Origin: Acanthaster planci
Taxonomy: Eukaryota; Echinodermata; Asteroidea; Valvatida; Acanthasteridae
Length of the DNA: 59,334 bases
Assembly (NCBI RefSeq): GCF_001949145.1
Contig: NW_019091490.1
Location: 853,599 to 912,932 of the forward strand
Direction: 5' to 3'
A program made the position numbers and the translations under genes. This document shows, piece by piece, positions 13,115 to 26,200 of this stretch. How positions within the stretch are numbered: position 1 is the first letter of the stretch; the number at the start of each line of letters is the position of its first letter. The notes beneath the pieces were generated by a model. The model saw nothing but the letters and a program-made list of their open reading frames with translations, had not been told where the DNA came from and searched no databases.

Positions 13115-13939
13115 ATAATAACACACTACAGTTGATTACAATATTTGGACGGCTGTTAAGTTTTAAATATTGCATACATCTGGCAAGTGAAAAAATTACC
13201 ATAAATGGAATGATTGTTCTTTGCACTGAAGAACTTGGCATTGGTTTAGGCATTCAATATCTAAGGAATGTTCAAAATTGAAAGAAAAAAACTATTGGCA
13301 GAACAGGCAAAACCTGTGTCAACTAATTTACACCACCCTGACACAAAATTCCCCCAAAATTTGTTAGATCTTGTGAAAGGTATAAAATAAAGAATTTTAG
13401 AGTGGCAAGCAAAGGCAGGCAGTGTATAAAAATAAACCCATTCTTCACCTGATTCCGACAGGATTAAAAAAAAATACTTGGCAGAAGTGATAAAACGTAT
13501 TCAAAACATGAGCTTCAATTGAAACTATAATGCACTGCAAGCCAGTTTGCAAGCCGCGTCCCCTGTTCAGGAATGACTATGTCAACTTTATTTTCACCTT
13601 AGAATATTCACATTTTTCAAAGAATTCATTTTACTACAGTATCAAGGGTTGGATCTGGAAGCCAACGGGGGGGCCTGACCCTCCCCCGTCCAAAAAATTT
13701 TTTGGAAAAGTAACGAAACTTTGAAAAGAAGTAATTGTTTTGGTCTATTTCCTTTCCCTTCCTACGGGTACCAAAAGTGTGTAAAAAGTGCCAAAATGAA
13801 GTCTTAACCCTCAGAAAGGTCTTAGAAGGTCACAGAAAACTTTTTGACCCTCCCAAAATACAGTTGTTGGCTCCCCTCCCCCCCAAAAAATTTGGTTTTG
13901 GTTCGGCCCGTGCGCAGTGTGCCCGGTAGCAATATAGAG

Positions 13940-14115
13940 TACTGAAGTGAATACCACACACACCCAAGTGTGTATGTGCCTGCAACTGGGGACCCCCTAT
14001 TGTTCCTCTTTTGTTTGTACTTTAACTTTTTTAGAAGACCACCCATATGTTTTGTACACNTCCTCTATTGTTCAGGGTCCCCAACTGAATGCAGAAACAA
14101 ACTCACAAGTATGTG
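13940..14115. mobile_element. Fold-back repeat copy 1, containing an ambiguous base
   Basis: It contains aactggggacccc with tattgttc on the left and the inverse gttcagggtccccaactga on the right, followed by tgcagaaacaaact. The same right end appears next to the N gap at 27104-27140, so this is a dispersed family. Position 14060 is an unresolved n. Confidence 0.65.
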
Positions 14116-14559
14116 TGTAAAAGGTATTAGCGCGACAACCAACGTGTGAACCATGTGCCCATGTACTCCATTCCTTTTACGGCATTTAATCATTCTACAT
14201 GACTTTAGTACTCTGTAAGGAGCATTGGATAAAACGCAGTAGGGAGTGCACTCACTGTTTGCACCACCTCAGCTATCGGTACCTGGAAGGGTACCGACTG
14301 TGGGCCAGAGCATGTACATAGTACACCCAAAACGCTTTGGCAGTCACCTCCCAGGCACGTTGCCCACAAGATGAAGCTCAAATCAGTTGAAGTGGCATGT
14401 ATGCTTTTGTAGTCCTCCCCCTCTTCATTGGCATTTATCTTTACTGGGGTCAGGGGTACCATTTAGGGTGGCATGGCCTTCTTGGAAATCAGCCTCCAGT
14501 GAGTGCGCTTGTCTGGAGTTGGGCTACTATACCCATCTGATGAGGCTTATAGACGGTGC

Positions 14560-14925
14560 AGGGACCTCCCAGATTAAAGCGGGACAACACTTGCTTCTTG
14601 GTCCTTATCGATCTCTTCATCACGTCCACTAGTGAAAACTTTAAGAATGAGGCAGGGGCCCCCTGAACCGACATCCCCCTGAATGGAGGCTGAAGCTCCG
14701 ACTGGCAGGGCAATGGCAGATCCTGGGCTGAGCTGAGGCTTCTGACATAATGCTGCCAGCCCCCCCCCCCCCATCTCTGCACCACCCTGGCCAATCACTC
14801 CCTTTTTGTCAGAAGTCTCTGTTGATTCAATGGAACCAAGCTGGTCCATCCGACTGTGGTCTGATGGGAAACACTTTCATCTCATTCTTGGACACCACAT
14901 TTGAGCCCTCTGATCCATCCTACAC
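14560..14925 (-). pseudogene. Decayed fourth copy of the receptor tail module, beyond the stop codon
   Basis: On the minus strand, just past the receptor stop, the sequence still resembles the tail module: a gtaggatggatcag relic, SNVVSKNE, LGSIESTETSD, LSPGSAIALPVGASAS and DEEIDKDQEAS. Stops and frameshifts now break it. It is read here as untranslated 3' sequence of the receptor gene. Confidence 0.85.
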
Positions 14926-17226
14926 CTAGAGTGGCCCCCCTTGATGTTCTTTTGGTCTTGCAGCAGCATGGGCACTGCCATAGTTTTCCGCAATTTCTTT
15001 GAGAGGACCCTCTAAAACAGAGCTGATATCCTGACTGGAAGCAGCACTTGTTTCTTCTTGCTCTTCAAACTCCTCATCACTTCCCTCTGTGTAAACTTGT
15101 ACATATGTAAGACTGTCAGAATCTTTGACAGGAACAGAGCTCCCTGAACCAACATTCTCATGAACTGAGGCCGAAGCTCCAACTGGCAGAGAAATGTCAG
15201 AGCCCGGACTGAGTAAGGGTTCCTGGTCAGACAGAATGCGGCCAGTCTCGCCTACATCCCTGTGCCGCCCCAGCCAAACACTCAACCCTTTATTTCCCTC
15301 AGAAGTCTCATTTAATTCAATGGAGCCAGACTGATCCATCTGATAGTAATCTGATGAGGTAACACTTTCTCTCGTCTCATTCTCTGACACCACTTTTGAG
15401 TCCATCTGATCCATCCTACCGTAGCCCCTTTGAGGCTCTCCTTTGGGCTTAGTAGTAGCAGCTGAAAGGACACTGCCACTGTTTTCAAACACCTCTGAGA
15501 GATGACTGTCTGAATCAGTGCTGATATCCTGACTGGAGTTCCTTGGCACATCTGAAGTATCAGGATCAGGGAGAGGCCTGCCGGTGTGATGCTGGGAAGC
15601 AGCACTTGTTTCTTTCTGCTCTTCAAACTCCTCATCACTTTCCTCTGTGCAAACCTGTATGTACGTAAGACTGTCAAAGTCTTTGACAGGACCAGAGCTC
15701 CTTGAGCCAACAGCCCCATGAAATGAGGCTGAAGCTCCGACTGGCAGAGAAATGTCAGAGCCTGGACTGAGCAAGGGTTCCTGGTCAGACAGAATGCTCC
15801 CAACCTCACCTGCATCCCTGTACCACCCCTGCCAAACACTCCCTCCATTTCCCTCAGAAGTTTCAGTTGATTCAATGGAACCAAATCGGTCAATCCGATA
15901 GTAGTCTGATGGGGAAGCACTTGCTCTCGTCTCATTCTCAGACACCACTGTTGAGCCCATCTGATCAATCCTAAGGTGACCCCCTCGAGGTTCTTCTTTT
16001 GGTCCTGCAGTAGCAGCAGAATGGACACTGCAACTGTTGTCCAACACTTCTGAGATCCTTGGCGTGTCTGAAGTATCAGGATCATGGAGGGGCTGGCTGC
16101 TGGGAAGCTGAGAAGCTGCACCTATTTCTTCATGATTCTCAATCTCCTCATCACTTCCCTCTGCGCAAACTTGTATATACATAAGACTGTCAAAGTCTTT
16201 AACGGGACCAGAGCTCCTTGAGCCAGCATCCCCATGAACTGACGCTGAAGCTCCAACTGGCAGAGAAATGTCAGAGCTTGGACTAAGCAGAGGTTCCTGG
16301 TCAGACAGAATGCTGCCAGCTTCACCTGCATCCCTGTGCCACCCTGGCCAGACACTCCCTTCACTTCCCTCGGGACTAATAGGAGTTTCAGTCGATGCAG
16401 TTGAGCCAATTCGGACCATCCAGCAATCTAATGCAGGTGCACTTTCTCTTGTCTCGTCTGCAGGCATCTCTACCAAGTGCACCTGACCCATTCTACAGTA
16501 ACCTCCCTGGGGTTCTTCTCTCAGTCTTGCAGTGGCAGCTCCATGGGCATTTGTAGAGCCTTCCAATGCTGACAACCTCCTTTCTGTTCCGACCCACTCA
16601 CCCTGCTCCTGTTCCTCGGGAACAAGCAATAAACCCCCTCCTAATCTCACCTTAATGATGTCTCGGGCTCTTTCCTGCAATTCATTAGGCCATTTTCTCT
16701 TATCTTGCATGCCAGATGCAGCAGATGGGCGGTCACCTGATTCACCAAAGACCCCCAGCCCTAAGGATTGATTCCCTATGCTCCTTTCATCCCACAAGAA
16801 TTGAGATCTTGAAGCTACACAGTCTTGGATTGTTGTGGAACTCAGACCCGGAGACCGTTGGCACCTCATCCTTCCTGACGGCAGGTCGATGTAGCTGCCT
16901 TCGCTGGCGATGCTGAGCGGGCTGTGGGGCGAGGAAGTTCCCGAGGAAGGCAGCTTGACTTGTCCACTAGTTGAGTGGTGAAAGCCTGTTGAGATGACAT
17001 CCACGCCCTCCATATCACGGCCTGCCGAGGATTGGCTCAGATCCTGCAATGCCAAAGCCCCCAGTGGTTGAATCCCACCGCAAGCGCCTCCTTGGGCCCC
17101 AAGACAGGCCCCTGCATTGAATATTCCTGCAGCCTGGGAGTCGACTCCATCAGCTTGTTCTGGTGGAAGCAAGTCATCAAAAACCTCCCTCTCTCGGTGA
17201 CCTCGAATATTGCCAATGTTGTTATT
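14926..17226 (-). CDS. Receptor exon 11: 766-aa cytoplasmic tail
   Basis: One long open exon (acceptor cttgtgcag at 17229-17227) encodes residues 510-1275. The first ~230 residues are unique and include EGSYIDLP (Y621). The rest is three copies of a 172-186 residue module. Tyrosines fall mostly in short motifs: YxxM (Y752, Y1111, Y1136), L-x-Y-x-x-V (Y859, Y1031, Y1217), DYYRID (Y951/952). Acidic dileucines D-Q-E-P-L-L start at 818, 990 and 1176. CK2-like acidic patches (SDEEFEEQEE) follow each L-x-Y-x-x-V. No enzymatic domain is seen, so the tail should act as a docking scaffold. Confidence 0.93.
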   Translation of the reverse strand, partial: NNNIGNIRGHREREVFDDLLPPEQADGVDSQAAGIFNAGACLGAQGGACGGIQPLGALALQDLSQSSAGRDMEGVDVISTGFHHSTSGQVKLPSSGTSSPHSPLSIASEGSYIDLPSGRMRCQRSPGLSSTTIQDCVASRSQFLWDERSIGNQSLGLGVFGESGDRPSAASGMQDKRKWPNELQERARDIIKVRLGGGLLLVPEEQEQGEWVGTERRLSALEGSTNAHGAATARLREEPQGGYCRMGQVHLVEMPADETRESAPALDCWMVRIGSTASTETPISPEGSEGSVWPGWHRDAGEAGSILSDQEPLLSPSSDISLPVGASASVHGDAGSRSSGPVKDFDSLMYIQVCAEGSDEEIENHEEIGAASQLPSSQPLHDPDTSDTPRISEVLDNSCSVHSAATAGPKEEPRGGHLRIDQMGSTVVSENETRASASPSDYYRIDRFGSIESTETSEGNGGSVWQGWYRDAGEVGSILSDQEPLLSPGSDISLPVGASASFHGAVGSRSSGPVKDFDSLTYIQVCTEESDEEFEEQKETSAASQHHTGRPLPDPDTSDVPRNSSQDISTDSDSHLSEVFENSGSVLSAATTKPKGEPQRGYGRMDQMDSKVVSENETRESVTSSDYYQMDQSGSIELNETSEGNKGLSVWLGRHRDVGETGRILSDQEPLLSPGSDISLPVGASASVHENVGSGSSVPVKDSDSLTYVQVYTEGSDEEFEEQEETSAASSQDISSVLEGPLKEIAENYGSAHAAARPKEHQGGPL

Positions 17227-20200
17227 CTGCACAAGTAAGGAGAGGAAAGACGGTTCCTACTAATGCCATCTTGCTTCTGGTAAAGAGATTGAAATAGCAT
17301 GAGCAAAACTGGTGAACTTTTTACCAAAAATGTATCAAGACCAGCCTAATCAATTACTTACTGACACACGGGGAGTGAAACCCCAGGGAAGTGAACAATG
17401 ACTTTGCATGCAAGTCTGGAATATTGTAGTTGCCCAGTATAGCCCACTTGAATTGTTCTAATGATGCATAGGACATTTTTGACCACTGTGAAAAAGAAAT
17501 TTGTTCTGTGTATTAAACCTTATACATGTACATGGACTCTGTTCCACACACATCTATTGTTTGCTCTAAATCTGTCCATTCTGCAAAGAGTTCCTCTTTC
17601 CTGGAGTCCAAATTTCACTCTCTTCTGGCAAGGACATCCTGGACTTCTGAGAGAAGGTCACATTAATGACCATGACCATGCTTGAATTTGAGAGGGGAAT
17701 CTGTGTGCCCCACTCCCCCGGGACGGAGGCCACATTGTAAACATTACAATTGGTGCCCAGATTGTTTCATATGGGTATGAAGTTGTGCAATTTCATCAGC
17801 TCGCAGCTGTTTCTGCAGCATATATCACATTAATGAAGATCACGGGTAACAATCCAACAGGCTCCAAAGGCCATGTCACTTGCTCTGGGTACATCAACTT
17901 ATCCATTCCCAAGAGCTTTGGAATATTTTTGTTTTCCTCTGTTTACACAATGAGGTAGTATTGATCATGCAAACAATGTACGGTATGGTGTACCTCAGGG
18001 CATCGTGGTCTAAAGTGGTAGTTTTACAAATCAGTGCCCAAACTTTGGAATACAGAGTTGAAGGTGCAAAGCTGTTGAAAACAAAATCCTGTCAATGCTT
18101 TTACTGACCCAAGTGTTGACAAAAAAAAAAGTAGCGCATGTTTGCAGAAAACTATCTGCTGTGCTTTGATCAGTTTAGTTTCTATGGCATGAACCTTGTC
18201 ATAGGTTTTGCCAAGAAATTTTCTTCCAAGGGGGGAGCACTCCTCAGCAGCAAATACACCTCTTAATGGTGGAAAGGGGTCATTTATTAGGTATTTTATA
18301 AACAATGTAGTGATTTCATTCCAGCAATGATACAAAGTACCAAAAAACAAGGTACCAGTCCAGCCCTTTGCCAGGTTCCACTCAAGACACGTGTATACGC
18401 AGCGGGACAGGGATGCCAGTATCATTCTCAGGAGGCCTGTGGCGGCACTCACCAAAGGCTCGGGCAGCTTAATCCTGGGCCATCTCTGCCATTTCTTGAG
18501 TTTGTTCCTGATCAAACCCAGCACCGTTGGCACAAGAAGCACTAACACAGAGACAGCGATGAACACAAACACCAACACCAAGGATGGAGCTGAAAACAGG
18601 AAAAAAATGGCTGGCAAACCCTCATACACGTACACGTTACTCTCAAATTCCTCCCCCCCCAAAAAAAAACCCCAACCCACTCAAAGAGGATGCAAAAGGA
18701 GATTAATAAAGCACTGAGATAGTCAAGGGCCCAGGTCACAGTCAGCCACGGTCAGTCCAACTGCTTCTACAAAAAAGCTTCTTTCCATGAGGTGGAGACA
18801 TGTTTTGTACATCTGTGCCATTTGGACACGTTGGTAGATGGGGTACGAGTGATACACTGTTCCTAAGAGAAATAGAATTGTTATTCCTGATGTCGGTTGT
18901 AACTCTTCTAGTTGTCCTGGAATGTTTCAGAGTATTCAAAAGTTGCTTGGAGTATCAAGAAAAAATGGACAAAGATGTATGGGCACCACAAATTTCCCTC
19001 AATTTTGGCATAAGGCTGCTTTACAGTTCAGCCAAAATTAAATGGCAGAGAGTACAACACCCCCATTCCTCGCTCGTATCAGTGAAATTACATGAAAGTT
19101 GTTGATGGACCCTCGAGTGCTACTCTTTTAGACATTTGGCGTCAATTGACTTCTCAGCTCCTGAGGTAGCTCTAAGCCTTCACATCAAATTTCGGAATAC
19201 AACTTAAGAATTGGGCTGCAACCACTTTTTCTAACAAATAATGTGCTGAGTAACCTCGAAATGCTCTTCAAAATTCTAGACCAATTGCACAGAGACCAGT
19301 TCATACTACAGGTAAATGAGAAAGCAAATCAAACCTGACATCTACTTGACCCTACGTACATTTGCCACTGTCATAGGCAATGACCACGACACCATGCAGG
19401 TTCTTTACCTAGTGGGAAAGCCTTTAATGCTTCCTATGAGGGAAAAAGTATGAGATAAAAGCAGAACCAGTACCCAGTACTGTATTGGAACGATGAAAAC
19501 TGCACATGGAACAATTGGTGACACTTTGATACACCACATGCTAAAGAATTCGTGGTTATTCCATGCAAAAATGGGCCTCACTGTCTGGTTTACAATGTAC
19601 AATGTACAGTTTACTAACCCAACGCTTGCCTAGAATGGTGGCCCGTCTTGGGCAAACCATGGGTTGACATGGTACTTTCACGTCTTTTAAAGGAGACCCT
19701 GTTCATGCCCTTGTGGGTTGCCATTAAAGCTTGGGGCAGGGCTTCAAACCCCTTGCACGGAGCCTTGTGTTTTACCTGGTACAGTGACCTCCACAGCACA
19801 CCAGCTGGGATCCGACAGTCCGATGGAATTTTGTGCCTGTATGCTGATGTTGTAGTGCCTGGCATTTGGCAAGCCTGCAGGGTTGAGTGAAGAAACATTC
19901 TTTTGTGAACTCTGCCGTTAAAAATATGCCACACTCAGTGAAGAATCATCACTGAGAGACAAAGGGTCTCACTCATGAGTCTGCCATCTTAAGTGAAAAG
20001 CAAGTTGATCTCTGTAAAAATGTTCTCAAAACCCAATAGGTTATACCAAAAGAAGTAGCCAAATAGTCAGGCTCCTTTCTACTTCAGTGTGTTCAAAAAT
20101 AGAGAGGATCATTGAGCAGCAAGATCCTAAACAGCTTTTTTTGAGTACAGCCCATTGGTGAAGTGTAAGAAACAGAAGAGAAAGAAAAAATTTTATGGGA

Positions 20201-23200
20201 TCACACCAAAGTAACATACAACCACCTGACATGGCACATAAATGGCTTCCATTCTGGAGTTTAATTAACAAACATCTTCACTAATTCCAAAGAAATTTAA
20301 CCTGCTGAAAAAACCCAACTTTTCGTTGGTCAGTATGACATGAAAACTGTTATCTGTACATGACTTGAAATACAGTAAAATCTTGACAACTCAAAGTCGG
20401 TTAACTCGAAACTTTGTTTAACTCGAATAATAATTAATTCCCCCCAAAAGAATAGGCTTTTATGTACAAAAACATATCCGTAACTCGAACTGCTCACGTT
20501 GCCGCATTCGTTTACCTTTTTGTGTAGCAGATCCAAAAGAAACTGCCGCAAAAATATTTCCAGAAAGTGTAAACAGAACGGGGGTAGTTATGAATCATTT
20601 CGGACACGCACACTTTGTTTTTTCACACTGCAACAGTTGCAAGCATGCTACAATTGATGATCGATCTAGACACGTAAATCACATCGTGAGCACAAAATCC
20701 GACTTGCAGGAATTGGCCCAAATGTTACTGTTGGCCCATTGTAGCCAGTGCGTCGGCAGGCCAACTGATGGCTCTTTGTGGTGGCTGCGGCAATGCATTG
20801 GAGATCTTTGCGTATGGCACACGTGCCACACGTAGAGAGTAAGTCTGGCCTAATGGTCAGGCCCAACTGCTTGCGCTAACCCGTGCAGTGGCTGCCCAAT
20901 TAGAGCCACAAACCACAACAGGCTCACGCGCAGTGGACCAACCACATGACTGCAATGCAGATCTTTAGCGTAGGCAAATCTCACTCCCAAAAAATAAACA
21001 AAAGTTTAGAAATAAAGAACAAAAAACGAAAAACAGACACCAATAGCATTTTTGTTTTTACGAAATTTTATTGAAGCGCAAGGTGTACCAAAAAAGTGGA
21101 AATTCGGAGTTAAAATCAGACACAAAAGAGCTGAAAGTGACTGAAAAGTTGAATTCTCACACCCCTGTATAACGAGAACTGTAAATGAATTTCCACACTC
21201 ACCTTCCATTCTGTGGCTGGTTCGGTTGGGTCTGATTTCTGCCTCAACTGACTGCTTCACTTTCTGGTTGTGGACCACGATGTGATAGCTAAGAATATTG
21301 CCGTTCTGCCCGAACCGGTTGGGTAGGGGCTGGAAAATGTAGACAGTCCAACAAACAGCAAAGTTACTCACAGGCAATTCCACGCATATGCCATCACCCT
21401 GGGCTTCAAATGTTGCTTATACCCTTTAAAGAAGACTGTCATGTTGGGCACGGTTGCAACAGCACTGATGTTTGAAAGCCAACATTAATCCCCACATCAG
21501 TTCCCGGAGATCCCTGTCATGCCTGACCCTGTGCAACTGTTTTATGGTAGGCAAAATACATCCCCCAGGTCCACTCTCTAACTACAATTCATTATGCTGC
21601 TTTGGAAGTACTTTTGTAGCCATGCCCCCAACACTTTTACTACCAGGTCATTTCAGGGTCATATGGGCGTCTTTGGGATACTGATCTTTCAACACTCCTT
21701 ACTCTGCAGTGGTCGCGATCTGGCCAATGGGAGTCTACAGGCTTGTGGTGCATGCCTGGGATGAGGATTACATGGAATCTTTGCCAAGTTAGCCGATTGG
21801 AAAAAAGTTAGGACCTTATTTGGTGATATGGGGAAAGTTTCATCACTGCTCCGTTGACCCCAGGGTTGAAGATAATAGATTCAATATAACAGTGATGAAT
21901 ATACATGAAAGTGGTTGAGACGGCCTGTGCTTCCCTGAAAACTTCATATTGCAATACTGAACGTCATATTGAAATCTTACCGTCCAGGTGAGGTTAACAC
22001 TCAGTGAACTGTTGCCATCATGAGGGACTGACTCCTCTAGTTCACAGGTGAAATTTCCAGGGGAATCTCGGGGACCTGTTGACGGGGGGGGAAAAAAGCA
22101 GTTTTCCTGACAGAATTCTCACCAAATGTGCCGTTCCAGTTCACGGTATTAACTTTTAAACTGCACCATATGGCCATTAAAAAATGTATAACATGAAAAC
22201 TACATTCAACTTTGCATTTGTGGTTTGTCATATATGTGTCCCGAGTTGAACTGCACCCTAACTGGCAAAAGATTAAGGACAGTGGCAATTCAGGGTGGTG
22301 GGGGGGGAACTTTGCCCCCTCCCCAGATTTTGAGAAAGGGTTTTTAATCTTTTCCTCCCCAACATCAAGTTAAATAAGCCCAAAGCAGCGGTTGAGTTCT
22401 CCCCCCCCCAACTTTAAAAGTGCCACTGATAATCAAGCTCGCGCAAATGCCCGGCGCACACGCAAAGGTCATATATTAACACAGAAATTGATCACGCTTG
22501 TTCAGCACACCCCCCCCCCCCAGAAAAAAATGCCACCAGACCCGAGTTCACGCCAAGACCCCCTTCTCTCGTTCCTGCTCGCAATTGCGAGTCTATCCAC
22601 CAAGATTCTACATGCTGCAGGACAAGAGGATAAACAGGACTGAAGAACTCACGAACTTCCAAGGTACGACAAGAGACCCATTCTGAGAGCTTCCAGCATT
22701 TTGGGGGGCGAGCATGCTTCGCAAAGGTTCCAACTCTGACCCAGTACAAGCCATGAGGATGGGTGAGGTTTTGTATTGTGTAACTCATATCCCTGGAGTT
22801 AACCTATTGGAGAGAAAAGAAAATAACAGGTGTCCGCACTTCAATTATTCAATTAAAACTACAACTCTCTGTTTCAATTATTCCTTTATCCACTTTGTCG
22901 TACCATTTTAAAAGGTGTATTTTAGCCTTTCCTTGGTGATTCGTTGTTACTAAGGGAGATTGCAACGGGCCAAGAGCAAGCGGCCCTTTGTCAGAAATGT
23001 TGTCAGACATTTCAGCAAGCAACTTTGGAGTTCACAATTTGAACAAAAAACCTTCAAATTGGGTAGCGCCCTTCCAGATTGACCTAATAAGCAACACGCC
23101 CTCTGACGTTCGAAACAGCAGACAATTTACAAATGTTTACAAAAGTGCACTTTTCAAATTAACCTCGAAATGTTATCAACTTGTTTACGGAGGAAAGCAT

Positions 23201-26200
23201 AAAGTTGTCTGGAAAAACTTCATTGTCTAGGGCTATTTCATGTCATTTTACCAACAGCTGTAGCTTAAGAGGCAGACACATGTATACAATGACTAAAAAA
23301 GGGCATGAGGATCGTTCAATAAATTTGGGGTCCTATTTTTTGTGTCCCTGTCCCATCCAACGATCGACTTTTAAAGTTTTGAACACGTTCTTTAATATCT
23401 AAGAGTGTTTAAGTCATGCAAAACTCCTGCTCAATAAATAAATGTAGTTTAACATCAATTTCAATGATATTTTCCTGTCAACTCCCAGAGGTCAGGTGTA
23501 ACAGGAACACCAAAAATGTCACACTTTTTGACCCCAAATGTATAGAATGACCTCAATCCACGTTCTCTTGGACAGGTGAGATTTGTTTGGCATGCTGAGA
23601 GGTGTGCCGTTAGGGCAGCATTTGAGTGATTTCACCTGTCTGATGCTCATTATTACAAACTTGACTTAAGGCCTTTTCGGGACAGACCACTCAAGATACG
23701 TAGATTTGATGTAGAGTACACTTTAGGAAATAATTCCCACATGAATACAGAGACAGAACAAAGAACCATTTTTACAACTCGGTAATGTACAGCACTTCTG
23801 ACTGCTGACTATTTAACACAAAAAACTGGACTTCCCAGCTTGTTTTTCCAGAAACAGTATCAATTTTACGAATGGTTGCCGCAATAAGAGCAATAGTCAG
23901 ATGTTTCTCCAGTTTCAAAGTAGTGCGAGTGTATAAGATGACGACAAAAGGTCTCGCACCTTGACTCTCGTGATGTTTCTGCTGTCCTCCCACTTGTACT
24001 GGAGGCAGAACCCGATAAGGATCCCCGAGTGTATCCTCACGGGGAGCGACCACTGCACGTGAAGCGAGGACGACGACCTGCTTGTCACCTTGATGCCAAC
24101 CGGGGCATTTGGTCTCGCTGCCAAGACACATACATGCACAGCAAATTACATTAATGTTAGGAAAGTTCACAATGTCTTCAGTGTCCAGTTTAATCTCATT
24201 TGAATTTGGAGAAGGGAGAGCACCCTGGCTTTGTGTGCTTCGCCTTTCACACCCACGATGGGCCTAGCACCGCATCCCCTAAAATAAAGCTTCAATAAGT
24301 AAACTAAAGGGCCTTAATCTTGGCCCTGTGGGTAATTAAGCCCAATGGCCGTGAGGATCAACGCATTTGCACCAACTGAATAGATATGGTAGTTACATGT
24401 CAACATGTGTAACACTACCCCTTGCTCCCTGAGCCAAAGGATCAGATCTCATTTTACATTGCTGTCTGGAAAGAGCTAATTTATACGTCTATGGTCTAAA
24501 GGCAGGATGATTCTGGGTTGTCCATCGAGCGTGTCCGCACAAACAGACTTTTTGGATACCCCCTCGCCTCCCTCCCCCTAGTGGTTGAAAGCCCCTCCCC
24601 AGCATGCACATGCATTCCATGTTTTCTCTTTGCCTTCTCACACCCATTGCTGAAGCACTGGTGGGCAATTCCAGAAAATTAGGGGTCCAAAAGTGTGACA
24701 TTTTTGTGTCCCTGTTACATCTGATCTTTGTTATTTGACATGGAAATATCACTGGAATTGATTTCAAACTTTTACCATTTGTTTGGCAGGTTATCTGCAT
24801 CAATTCATCATTCTTGGAAATTAGAAAATGTGTCCTGAACCTAGAAAAATCACATGTCAGATGTGGCAGGAACACCCAAAAAATGGACCCCTATTTTCTG
24901 GAATGACCCTGCCATGATCTGGATGTAATAGCTGGGGTGTAAGGCAATGTGTTTAGTGACAAAATTTGATGCATTACAATTTAAACTGGCAGGATAAATA
25001 TGAAAACACCATATCCACAAGGGAGCCATTTTTTAATCATGTTCCCTAAATTTATCTTGTTCGACGTAATCTGCCAAATTGGGTGGTGCCAGACTAGTTT
25101 GGTTCTGACTACTTTGGTCATGTGCGTCACTTTCAGTTTCTTAAAAATATTGCTTAAAACTTTCAGATACAATAAATGTCACTGCTTTCATGTTATTTTT
25201 AATTTCCCAAAATAAAAAAAATTTAACCTTGCTTTCAAGTCAATATGGCCGACGCATGAATACAGTCCATTTACTTTTTACGTATTGATTAAAAGCATGA
25301 AAACGTATCAAGCAGTTGGACTCAATTCACACCTCCTTATTCACAAGATACATGCAACTCCCGACCCCCCCCCTTACTTGCTCGTTAATTTTAATTGCAT
25401 TTTATTTCACCAGTTTCTGCTCTTCCATCGTATTCTCTGTGATAAGTACATGTATAATTTTAAAAATTAACACAGGATTAAAAATAGCGCACGAAGAGAA
25501 AGTCACAAAACAGGAACAAACTGAGATAAAAACAGTCATGAAACAGGATACAAAATAGTGCATTAGGAAAGCAATTCGCAAAGCAGGAATCAAACAGGAT
25601 GAAAATAGTGCATGAGGAGAGTCACAAAACGGGAAGTAAACAGAACAAAAAGGTGTCTGTCCAAACAAGCACAAAACAAGGTGCCGGTAAATCAGAATCC
25701 AAAGAGACAAAGCAGGCATGAAAATAGGCAAATGCATGGGGACCTGTTATCCCCGCATGAATACAATGTAATGGTACATGTATGTGAACTTTTTCTTTGG
25801 TTGGCCTGTGTGCACTTCAAAGTAATGCGCCTTCTTGATCTCATGACCTCAAGTGGATTTGCAGACTTTTGTCGTTAAAAGAATGGACTATTATGAAAAA
25901 CTTGCAATTTGCAAAAATTACCTGCTCTCTGCATATATGAATTTAATCTGTCACTTCATGATTATTCATGAGATCATATGACGGCTTTATTAAGTTTTTT
26001 TAATGATTAAATTTCATCGCAAACTGCACAAATCTCTGTGTTTGACAGCAAGGCACAGTGGGAATTGGCCTGGCTGGAATGAGCTCAGAGAAACAAAACT
26101 TTGATTTCACATTTCTCAGAGTACCTATTACTTTTTCCCTCTGCAGTGTCTTTAACCTCTGTCGTGGTTTGGCCTCTACAGAGAACAACCTCTTTTCAGA

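Larger units (their letters stand above)
10750..14559. other. Intergenic DNA between convergent SDR and receptor genes
   Basis: This holds the 3' ends of the plus-strand SDR gene and the minus-strand receptor gene. Apart from the fold-back elements at 12985-13114 and 13940-14115 I see no coding exon. Near 11481-11650 two copies of actcgtgttaacac/ag flank a stretch rich in tatactc, perhaps a decayed element. A minus-strand ATTAAA near 14187 could serve as receptor poly(A) signal. Confidence 0.5.

Noticed and set aside
12972-13281. Overlapping open frames on both strands
   Set aside because: Mirror frames produced by the fold-back element at 12985-13114.
15312-16121. 269-codon minus-strand open frame inside the receptor tail exon
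   Set aside because: It is an out-of-frame shadow of the repeated tail; its open length follows from the repeat composition.
18024-18452. Continuation of the membrane-helix open frame past residue L509
   Set aside because: A good donor (ttg|gtgagt) at 18453 and the phase-0 join to the long tail exon make this intron sequence. A short-tail isoform by intron read-through cannot be excluded but is not supported.
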